This document shows, piece by piece, positions 25,043-33,178 of a stretch of DNA of 64,000 nucleotides. The stretch lies in NCBI RefSeq assembly GCF_022539665.2, contig NW_026712515.1, positions 1 through 64,000 on the forward strand, given 5' to 3'. The first letter of the stretch is position 1; every line of letters starts with the position of its first letter. The stretch is from Daphnia carinata (Eukaryota; Arthropoda; Branchiopoda; Diplostraca; Daphniidae). The position numbers were made by a program, and so were the translations under genes. The notes under the pieces were generated by a model. It was not told where the DNA came from and did not search any database. It worked only from the letters and a program-made list of their open reading frames with translations.

Positions 25043-28000
25043 ATGGAATCTCAAACCGTAAGTAATTATTCATTTTACTAGTGCTGGGCCGATCCCAGAC
25101 ACAGTGTATCAGGCTCGGGACGGATAGGCAACGGTCCGAGTGCTGACATTGTTACTATAAGTTTAAGGGCATTGAGACTTGTCACCTCAATGGGCACAGG
25201 TATCGGGATTGGTTTCACAGTGTCGTCGTGAAACCAATTGTCTGGCCATGGTCAGTGGACCTTCAGTTAGATGAATATCTTAGTCGGGACATAGGCCGAC
25301 TAGGATTAGAAATAATTGCGGTAGTTATTTAATTATATATGGAAATTATGTATGCTACTTTTTCAAATGCAATGAATTGCCTTCTTTCTTCACACAACTT
25401 AATGCTTTTGTTCATTCTTTTTATGGTTTTTCAACTGGACTTAACTTACGTCTTACTAATTAAATTTTTTCTTTTTTTTTCTTCTTTGTCGATTTTGGCA
25501 GGGGGCTTTGCCTGGCAATTTTTTAAATTGTTTCCTCAGGCCGTTCTAATGCTTTAGTTCTTTCTTAATTTTTTCTCCTTATTCTTTACTTAAATTTCTT
25601 TTTTTTTTCGCTGGTGCTGGTAGGGCGCTTTTAACAACGAAGTTTTTAACAGTTTTTCTTATGGCGCTTGAAATGCTTTTCCGTTTTTTATCACTCTTTT
25701 GGCAAATGATTTTGCTTTTGCGTGATTAGATAAATTTTTTTGTTTCCTTTTCTTTTCGTTTTTACATTTTTGAAACCTTTTTTTCCGACGGCTTCAATCT
25801 TTGCTGTTTATTACTACTTTTTTGGCAATTGATCTTTGCTTATGCAAGATCAGTTAATCATTTTTTTCTCTTTTTTTGCGGGTGTTCTCACGGTGCTTTA
25901 CCAAGCGCCTTTTAATTTTTCTTCAATCCGCTTCAGATTGCTATTCCCTTACAACTCTTTTTGGCAATTGATTTCTGCTTATGCGAAATTAATTTTTTTT
26001 TCTTTTCTCGTGTGTGTTGATTGGGGTATTTTTTCAAACCATTCTTTAAACGGCTTCGTCAGGCCGCTTTTACGCTTTGGTTATTTCTTATTCTTTTTCC
26101 AATTGATTATTGTTTTTGTCTCCTTTGCCTTTTCACAGTTAGGCTTTTTGTTATTTTTAATACTTCCGTACATTATCGATGCTTTCCTTCAGTACCAAGC
26201 TTTTGTTAGAATTATTTTAATATAAAATCGTTTTATATTAAAATGAATTCCCGTTATCGACCATATAGTGCTAGATATAAGAGGAAAAGAGTACGCGAAG
26301 ATATGGAATACATCCGGGAACTTAATGATGATGCAGATTTTGATGCTGCCTATTCAAGTAGTTCTTCTGATGTCGTTGACTTTAACGATAATAGCGGTGA
26401 TACAGAGGAAGCTGAAGATTTTGTCAGTTGCGTAGGGGATGAAAATTTAAATGTAAATGAAATTTTTAGTGACGGTTCACCGTTATCGACGGACGCTGAA
26501 GACGGTTTCAGTGATGATGACATTGAGATTGTAGGCATATCTAGCGCTGACGAGGTGGAAGAAAGTAGTGAGGAAGAAGGGGTTCCCAACTTTCGCGAAT
26601 TATTTGCTTTATGGGCAGTTACCTGGGGAATTAATCAAAATGCAGTTGATGCTCTTTTAGCAATTTTTCGTTTGTTTTCATGGGGTATGAACTTTCCGAA
26701 ATCTTGCCGAACTTTGATAAAGACACCTCGTAAGGTTCCGGTAAAAAATCTTACTCCAGGAAATTATTACCACTTTGGAATACAAAAAGGTATTGAAATG
26801 GTTCTACTTTGCGTTAATGCAAGACACATTCCAGAAACAGTTGAAATTTTTGTAAATATAGATGGGCTTCCTATTTCCAAAAGTAGTGGGGATCAATTTT
26901 GGCCTATTCTGGGAATGATTAATAACGTAAAATGCAGGCGTGTGTTTTTAATTGGTCTTTACCATGGAAGCGCAAAGCCTCTTTTTTGTAATGAGTATCT
27001 TGCTGATTTTGTTGCCGAAACAGGAACGCTTATGGAAAGTGGATTTTCATTAAAGGACCGTCATCATAGCTTTCGCGTGTCATCTTTCATATGCGACACA
27101 CCTGCGCGTTCATACATATTAAATATTAAAAGTCACACGGCGTATTTTGGGTGTTCAAAGTGTATCCAACAGGGCGATTATGAAGGAAGGGTGGTTTTTT
27201 TGGAAAATGACTCGGATCTTCGAACTAATTATTCTTTTCGCAACCGCATTCACGAGGAGCATCACAATGGTGATTCAATTTTAGAAAATATTGAGATTGA
27301 CATGGTTTTTGATTTCCCGAATGATCCGATGCATTTAATAGATTTAGGTGTAACTCGGAAATTGCTTCTGACTTGGATTCGTGGTCCATTGGAAACTAGG
27401 CTGTCTAGAATTTTGCTTGAATCCATTAGCTATAGATTAGAAGCAACAAGAGAATATATACCTAGGGAATTCGCTAGAAAAGCCAGATCTTTAAAATTTA
27501 TAGATAGATGGAAGGCCACGGAATTCGGACTTTTCAACAGTTATGTCGGCCCTGTTGTCCTTGCTGGTATTTTGCCAATTCGGTCCTTCAACAACTTCCT
27601 TGTTTTCCATGTCGCCGTGCGAATTCTTTCTTCAAACAGTCTGTGCGTTTTGCATAATGAATATGCTAGGCAACTTCTACATTTATTCGTTAATGAATGT
27701 AAAGAAGTTTATGGGGCGTATTTTCTGTCTTTTAATGTTCACAATTTGGTACACCTGTGCGGCGATGTGTTGCGCTTTGGATCGTTACCAAATTTTTCAG
27801 CCTATCCATTTGAAAATTTTCTTCAAAAATTAAAAAAACTTTTGCGTAAGTCTAATCAAGCTTTACAGCAAGTAGTAAAGCGCCTACTTGAAATTGTAAA
27901 TGTAAATTCAACCCCCCTGAAACTGGAATTCGATCTCCGTCACCGTTGTTTTCGAGTACAACACGATAGCGGCCCTGTACCACATAATTTTAAAGTAACC

Positions 28001-30240
28001 GTAGAATACAAAGAAATGCGGTTAGGCCCCTGGTTTCTTAGCTGCAAGGCACCAGATAATTGTGTCTTTCTTAAAGATTTGTCTCTCGTCCTGATTGACA
28101 ATATAATAAGAAACCAGGAAGGGGATTTCATTGTGGGAAGAAAATTTCGCCGTAAAATTGATTTGTTTTCGTATCCTTTAGCTTCTTCTTCATATAACAT
28201 TTTTATCGTCGGAGATCCTTGCCCAAGGTCAAAAGCATTGCCTTTGAATCAAATTAAATTTAAAGCAGTAAGATTGCCGACTTTTAAAGGCAATGGGATA
28301 GATATTGAGAATTCTTTTGCAGTTTTTCCACTTGCCATGGAAGAACATGCTTAATCTCGCTTCTTCAGCATGGCATCTTTCAGTTTCCGCAATTTTTTTT
28401 TCTTCATTAGTACATTTGCGAGATTTTCTTTTTTACTTGATTAATTCTTAAGTTTGTATTCGATTACAAACGTATGTTCTAAATGTTACAATATAGGTTT
28501 ACATATGAATCGTAGTATAGTTTTTTTCAGCCAAAATGCAAATGTTTGTTTTTGTAGGGGAAGTTCCTTATTTTGGAAGGCACCGAAGAACCATGGGTTA
28601 CAACGGTGCCCATATCGTGGTTTGACGGCGAAGTTTGTTGGTGGCCTCCAAAGTGCAAAGACTTAACAAAGTTCATTGAGTTAGGGTATGAACCAGATAG
28701 GGAGAAATGGGAAAAGCACCCTGCCCGTGTTAGAAAAGGCTTCGGTATGGGTATTCTGTTCTAGATTACATAGCGATCCTTTTTTTCAATTATTATTGAT
28801 TTTTAAACGTAACATGTCCTTTAGATACATATCAAGAAGCACGGCGCAATGAGAAAAAGGCCTTAGAAATGGAAGAAATTATAACTACTGATTCGGAGAA
28901 GGACAAGCGCAGTAGGAGCGCCAGGAAAGCTAAACAAATTTTTGACAACAGCAGTTTAGCCCGAACAAAACCCCCCTTGAAAAGAACTTCCGTTCCAATA
29001 TTGAGTGATGAGTCCGAAGACGAGTCCCCACCACCTCCTCCTCCTCCATCTTCTTTTTGTCTTTCATCTTCTATAGGTAATTATTAAATAAAATTCACAT
29101 AAATAAGAAAACAAATAATCTTTTTAATCAGTTTTCCGCCCAGTTCCGCTTCAGTATTAGACTTACTTTGTTTATTTTTGAATAAGGCACCCCAGTTAGG
29201 CGACCTGCATCCTCATTACACGAATTTACACCTTTCGTAGTTGATGATAATGACAGGGATTTCTATAGTAGTCAGGAAAAAGAGTTGAGAAATAATAAAG
29301 GTAATATTAACTATCCTAACTTATGCATTCTGTTTTTGTTTGGGATTTCAATATTTGTTTTGTTGTTTATTATGTAGGCTGCAGGGGAAATGGTAATTCT
29401 TCAGACGTTTCGAACACGTCTGGAAATTACATGTCAACAACTTCAAACAGCCCCTTATTGATGCCCACTGGAAACGGAGCCAACATCCGACGGCACCGAA
29501 TTGCTAAAACTCATGGTGGTATATGTTTTTTAAATTTTTAATTCCGTCCGTTACTTTAAAGCAACTTTTTTGTAATGTAGAATCTCGCGATGAATTTGTT
29601 CATCGCGGGATAGTGTCTCTTTCACATGAAATGCGAGACCAAAGCTCCGTAGGAATGGCCGTTCTAGACCGACTCAACAATATAGAGTCGGCTCTGAAAC
29701 AAAAGGATATCGAAACTGACCAAAACGAAGAATTTTTGGAAACGCTGCCTCTAACCACAATGGAGGAGTTTAAGAAGTTTAACGAAGAACTCAACAAACC
29801 CTGTATTAAAAAATGCTTGGTAAGTTTATTTATAATTATAAGTAATACATACGTTTAATTATGGCAATTTTATTTTTTAGAACATTCATCTTATCGGGAT
29901 TGGTGGTCACGACGCAAAAACCATCGTTCGGCTTATTACACGGCGCTTATTCACAAAGGATGTTGGGAAGCACTTCAGTTGGTTTGGACAGAGAGGAAAT
30001 GAATGCCTCTCCGCTACGAATATCGGAAAATCCATTATAAGTATAAAAAATTAAAGTAATTAATTTTAATAGTATGTAATATTTTCAATTATAGTGGCCG
30101 CGAAAAGGACTCAACCAATGATTACCGAGCAAGATGCCATCAAGGTGGTCCAAGCTTTGCTGCGCCATTGTAAGGATAAGGAAAAAAATAATAATGTGAG
30201 GGGGTTTAACTTAAGATCAGTTTTTTTATTTGTCTTCTAA
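25043..30240 (+). CDS. CACTA accessory gene, DUF4806 protein, eight exons
   Basis: Exons 25043-25057, 28558-28744, 28825-29076, 29187-29300, 29378-29518, 29581-29819, 29881-30040 and 30095-30240 have GT/AG borders and join in phase into 417 codons ending TAA. Exon 1 encodes only MESQT before a perfect GTAAGT donor. Exon 2 encodes an N-terminal module with WVTTVPISWFDGEVCWWPP. Exon 3 is Lys/Arg- and Ser-rich with a run of seven Pro. The C-terminal region (about residues 290-365) is a DUF4806 domain: LPLTTMEEFKKFNEELN, then IGIGGHDAKTIVRLITRRLF and FSWFGQRG. DUF4806 proteins of this layout are often found with invertebrate transposons; biochemical function is unknown. Intron 1 (3.5 kb) contains the whole transposase gene, so one promoter could make both products by alternative splicing, like TnpA/TnpD of maize En/Spm. 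An alternative donor (GTGAGG at 30196) could change the last residues. Confidence 0.7.
25058..26213 (+). other. T-rich first part of intron 1 with degenerate ~130-bp repeats
   Basis: No gene. From about 25440 to 26110 the plus strand is extremely T-rich and built of degenerate units of about 125-137 bp. A recurring anchor resembles GGCAATTGATTTCTGCTTATGC (about 25699, 25824 and 25960), with alternating pieces resembling CAGGCCGCTTTTACGCTTT and GGTGCTTTACCAAGCGCC. Open stretches here (up to 129 codons) are compositional. 25075-25320 is less biased and shows nothing recognisable. Confidence 0.55.
26214..26244 (+). promoter_or_regulatory. Perfect inverted repeat covering the transposase start codon
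   Basis: Arms of 14 bp (ATTTTAATATAAAA and its exact complement TTTTATATTAAAAT) are separated by TCG. The right arm ends with the first two bases of the transposase ATG (26243-26245). In RNA this would be an AU-only hairpin occluding the start; in DNA it could be a palindromic protein-binding site. Confidence 0.7.
26243..28354 (+). CDS. EnSpm/CACTA-type transposase (Tnp2-like)
   Basis: A 703-residue single-exon ORF. The N-terminus is basic (about 1-17), then strongly acidic and Ser-rich (about 18-115). The core shows landmarks of the Tnp2/EnSpm family: VNIDGLPISKSSGDQFWPIL around residue 205 (first catalytic Asp), ICDTPARSYI followed by HTAYFGCSKC around 283-302 (second Asp with His/Cys cluster), NDPMHLIDLGVTRKLL around 360, and a C-terminal part with VHNLVHLCGDVLRFGS and YPFENFLQKLKKLLR (about 495-535) resembling the DUF4218 region. 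It would cut and join at the terminal repeats of the same element (21391 and 30590). No internal stop or frameshift is visible, so it may be functional. It lies wholly within intron 1 of the DUF4806 gene, same strand. The start codon is embedded in a perfect inverted repeat. Confidence 0.85.
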   Translation: MNSRYRPYSARYKRKRVREDMEYIRELNDDADFDAAYSSSSSDVVDFNDNSGDTEEAEDFVSCVGDENLNVNEIFSDGSPLSTDAEDGFSDDDIEIVGISSADEVEESSEEEGVPNFRELFALWAVTWGINQNAVDALLAIFRLFSWGMNFPKSCRTLIKTPRKVPVKNLTPGNYYHFGIQKGIEMVLLCVNARHIPETVEIFVNIDGLPISKSSGDQFWPILGMINNVKCRRVFLIGLYHGSAKPLFCNEYLADFVAETGTLMESGFSLKDRHHSFRVSSFICDTPARSYILNIKSHTAYFGCSKCIQQGDYEGRVVFLENDSDLRTNYSFRNRIHEEHHNGDSILENIEIDMVFDFPNDPMHLIDLGVTRKLLLTWIRGPLETRLSRILLESISYRLEATREYIPREFARKARSLKFIDRWKATEFGLFNSYVGPVVLAGILPIRSFNNFLVFHVAVRILSSNSLCVLHNEYARQLLHLFVNECKEVYGAYFLSFNVHNLVHLCGDVLRFGSLPNFSAYPFENFLQKLKKLLRKSNQALQQVVKRLLEIVNVNSTPLKLEFDLRHRCFRVQHDSGPVPHNFKVTVEYKEMRLGPWFLSCKAPDNCVFLKDLSLVLIDNIIRNQEGDFIVGRKFRRKIDLFSYPLASSSYNIFIVGDPCPRSKALPLNQIKFKAVRLPTFKGNGIDIENSFAVFPLAMEEHA

Positions 30241-30574
30241 ACTTGACAGTTACGTGTTGTATGTTGTGGCAAATGTGAATACAAAGAAATTTCTCACCAT
30301 AATTTGTGTTATATTATTTATTATTCATTTTTTTACGGTAGCCAGAAATGCTTAAAAAAAGGTATTAACATAATTCTCACATGTTCAGAGCATGTCCTTT
30401 TCCCGCCCAGCAGGACGTCCCTCGGATATCAATCGGCATATTCTCGGGAGGTCTTCCAATATTCAGTCGAGATCCGAAGGACATCCAACTCGGAGGTCAG
30501 GCAGTTCCACGGATGTCCGTAAGATGTCGCCGTTATCCAACTAGGATATACCACGGATGTCCGTGGGACCGAAT
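30241..30574. promoter_or_regulatory. Right subterminal region with GGATGTCC-type repeats
   Basis: It contains AGGACGTCCCT (about 30411), AGGACATCC (about 30479), CGGATGTCCGTAAG (about 30511) and CGGATGTCCGTGGG (about 30554), mirroring the left end. No gene. It also holds the 3' UTR of the DUF4806 gene; no AATAAA was found. Confidence 0.65.
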
Positions 30575-30590
30575 TGTGCTATGTGGGTAG
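30575..30590 (-). repeat. Right terminal inverted repeat of CACTA-like element
   Basis: TGTGCTATGTGGGTAG, exact reverse complement of 21391-21406. Confidence 0.9.
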
Positions 30591-31280
30591 AGGCAACGTT
30601 TGTAACAGTTTTCTTCCTAATACAACGAGTAAAGTTGCTCAACTAAAAGCCGTCCCTTGCTTTCATTTCACACCGCATGAAAAACAAATGTGTGGCTAAT
30701 TTAACGACCGGAAGATGGCATAGTTAAGCAAACCAACTGCCATAAGCCACACAAGAAATCAGCAAACACAGATTGCACGTACTGAGAACGGTTCATCAAT
30801 TAGTAATCCCTAAAATACATTCTGAAAAGTTTTTTTTTTCAATTTTTCCTCCGTTATCTTCATTGGACGACCCTGACAACAAATAACCAAAAAAAAATCA
30901 TTTTTTTTTTATTTAAAGTAAGTATTTGTATTTGTTGTATGTATATATACTATGTATTAGTTGAATTGACGTGACATTCAGTGTACGTTGGCCAACATCT
31001 TGCAATTGAACCAAGAAATTGGTAAATGGAATGCTGTGTCATACAAATAGGGAAAACTACATGTGTTTCCGAGATTGTAAGAGACCACTGCCGTGTTCTA
31101 TCTTTACAAACCATTTCAGAGTTCCTATTCAGGAACAGTTCCTGTAAACACTAGAACACACACCTCCACTTTTTTAGTTTTTAACAGAAAGCTTTTTTGC
31201 AATCGAAAATTAATATTTCACATTCGCAGCAATTTATTTGGGTTTGAAAATTGTATTTTTCATAAAGATGTTTGAACAAG
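30591..31280. other. Non-coding AT-rich stretch after the CACTA insertion
   Basis: This segment would have been continuous with the sequence ending at 21390 before the CACTA insertion, and so may hold the original upstream region of the coiled-coil gene. There are short A and T runs at about 30830-30920. No gene is supported. Confidence 0.4.
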
Positions 31281-32400
31281 ACTATTTATGGAAGACATAT
31301 AGCATAAAGATTGACTGCGTACAACATTTCTTATAGTGGAGTGGTCTATTTTTTAATACTGACTGCGTTCCAAGTTTTGGGGGAAGGCAACAATGTTCCA
31401 ACTTTGAACAGAATAATTCATGTATGCCAATTAGGGAGCAGTTACTCACCATCTGGAAAAATATTTATTTTGTGATTGATATTTCTCATAGACATATTCA
31501 CTGCGTTCCAAAGTTTTTGGGGGACCGTTACATTTTTCAACTTCCCAAGAATGAATGTATTGCTCATAAAGGGAATGCTTTATCCACACATTCCAAAACA
31601 AATTTCTCCTGGATAACATGTGTATTGGAATGGTAGTGCTTTTCAACATTTTCACAGAATTTTATTTTCAGTCGTGGATTTTGGTAACAAGAAGGTTGAC
31701 TGTTTTTCAAAATTTTCAGGGGACGTTCCAAGTTTAACCTTTAAAGTAATCTATTGTGTTTATCAAATGAATTGTTTCAAAAAGATTCTGGAACGCAATC
31801 CATTTGTGGAGGAAATATGTAGCATAAAGATTCACTGCGTACAACATTTCCTAAAGTGGAGTGGACTAAATTTTAAGACTGACTGCGTTCCAAGTTTTGG
31901 GGGAAGGCAACAATGTTCCAACTTTGAAAAAAACAATTCATGTATGCCAATTAGGGAGCAGTTACTCAACAACTGGGAAAAATATTTATTTTGTGATTGA
32001 TATTTCTAATAGAAATATTGACTGCGTTCCAAAGTTTTTGGGTGACCGTTACATTTTTCAACTTCCCAAGAATGCATAAATTGTTCATAAATAGAATGTT
32101 TCATCCACACATTCCAGAACAAATATCTCCTGGATAACATGTGTATTGGAATGGTAGTGTTTTTCAATATTTTCACAGAATTTTATTTTCAGTCGCTGAT
32201 TTTAGTAACAGGAAGGTGATGATGACTGTTCTCCAAAATTTTCAGGGGACGTTTTAAGTTTAACCTTCAAAGTAATCTATTGTGGTTTTCAAATGAATTG
32301 TTCAAAAAGATTCTGGAACGCAGACTATTTCTGGAGGACATATGGAGCATTAAGATTGACTGCGTACAACATTTCTTAAAGTGAAGTTGGTTCTTTAGCT
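31281..32400. repeat. ~520-bp tandem duplication with iterated GACTGCGTTCCAA motif
   Basis: A unit of about 520 bp starting near GCATAAAGATTGACTGCGTA at 31302 recurs near 31823 and, partially, near 32346. Copies are clearly alike but carry scattered substitutions. Within each unit GACTGCGTTCCAA or close variants occur at about 31363, 31499, 31883 and 32020; reverse-complement versions (GGAACGCAGTC) occur at about 32323 and 32636. Open stretches of 60-126 codons follow the repeat and do not resemble known proteins. Confidence 0.75.
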
Positions 32401-32814
32401 TCGTTTAAAAAATAGTCGGTTAATTCTTTGATGAATAACATTTGTAATACTATTAAACGATTAAGATTTCACACAACTGGCTTTTTTCTCCTTGATTTGG
32501 TAATACTTTGACTGCGCTCCAAGATTTAACAGACACGCTACATGATTCAATTTTCAAACAAGAAATTTAGGTTTTTTAAATGGAATGGCACATTAAAAAT
32601 GTTGGAAGACATGGTGTAGTATACCAGAATCTTGGAACGCAGTCATCCCAGAAAGACATATCCAACATGACACTGATTTCAATTGAATGAAAACGCAAAA
32701 ATATACTTCTGTGCTTATTTGAAAATTTCACCTTTAATTAAAGTCTGCCCAAACAAGGACCTTACTGCTTTTTCAAATTAATTTTATTTTTTGTTTATTT
32801 TTTCCTTTTATTAG
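32401..32814. other. AT-rich region upstream of the Helitron gene
   Basis: No gene seen. It carries further scattered copies of the GACTGCG(T/C)TCCAA motif (about 32511, and inverted at about 32636), continuing the pattern of the preceding duplication, and ends in a pyrimidine-rich tract with TTAG at 32811-32814 that may be a splice acceptor. Confidence 0.35.
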
Positions 32815-32912
32815 AAAGACGTCGAGTTCTTCTATACTGCCACATCGAAATTCTTCCGTGACGCATACAACCGCCCCGCTGCAAACAAGAGCATCTGCAC
32901 TTGAATATTCAA
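32815..32912 (+). CDS. Candidate upstream exon of the Helitron Rep/helicase gene
   Basis: An open 98-bp segment lies between TTTTATTAG and a perfect GTAAGT donor (32913-32918). It encodes a Ser/Thr-rich peptide beginning KTSSSSILPHRNSSV. Splicing to CTAACAG|AG at 33176 keeps the frame and places Lys directly before the ATG at 33179. The acceptor pyrimidine tract is poor and no more distal exon with a start codon was found, so this is only a possibility. Confidence 0.25.
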
Positions 32913-33178
32913 GTAAGTAAATATTTCCGTCATTCTGGTCACTTGAGAACAGTCCTTCAATACACTGAAGAGATCGTGTTACGTGTTTTGGCAAGCAACT
33001 TTATAAGGTTTTAGCAGATAACACTTTGAGCAACCATCTGGTGCGATGTCTTGAACGGTTCTACTTACCAATCATTGTTGCTATTGTTTGTGTTACTGTT
33101 TCTGCTATTGTTTGTGTGGACCTCCAAAAGCCCCTTCCCATCAACTATTAAGGAACCACGAATTATTTGCTAACAGAG

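Larger units (their letters stand above)
21391..30590 (+). mobile_element. EnSpm/CACTA-like DNA transposon carrying host-gene fragments
   Basis: Perfect 16-bp terminal inverted repeats (CTACCCACATAGCACA at 21391-21406, complement at 30575-30590) bound 9.2 kb. Both subterminal regions carry iterated GGATGTCC/GGACATCC/GGACGTCC motifs, as CACTA elements do. Inside, left to right: host-gene fragments on the minus strand (about 22009-23795) and a small candidate spliced ORF (24012-24359); a GC-rich leader; a 15-nt first exon (25043-25057); the transposase ORF (26243-28354); and the downstream exons of a DUF4806 gene (28558-30240). No clear target-site duplication is visible (flanks CGG and AGG). 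It is inserted 58 bp upstream of the coiled-coil gene. Confidence 0.8.

Noticed and set aside
25339-26225. Phe/Leu-rich plus-strand ORFs that look like membrane proteins
   Set aside because: They arise from T-rich degenerate repeats in an intron and have no family resemblance.
21388-30593. A 3-bp target-site duplication for the CACTA-like element
   Set aside because: Outside the 16-bp TIRs the flanks are CGG and AGG; taking a shorter TIR gives CTA and TAG, which are inverted, not direct. Left unassigned.
31093-32079. ORFs of 60-126 codons with repeated ECIAHKG/NNWEKYLF-like pieces
   Set aside because: They follow the ~520-bp DNA duplication and are broken differently in each copy.
32773-32994. 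Minus-strand ORF with a plausible-looking peptide upstream of the Helitron gene
   Set aside because: Overlaps a better-supported plus-strand exon candidate; no splice partners or homology recognised.
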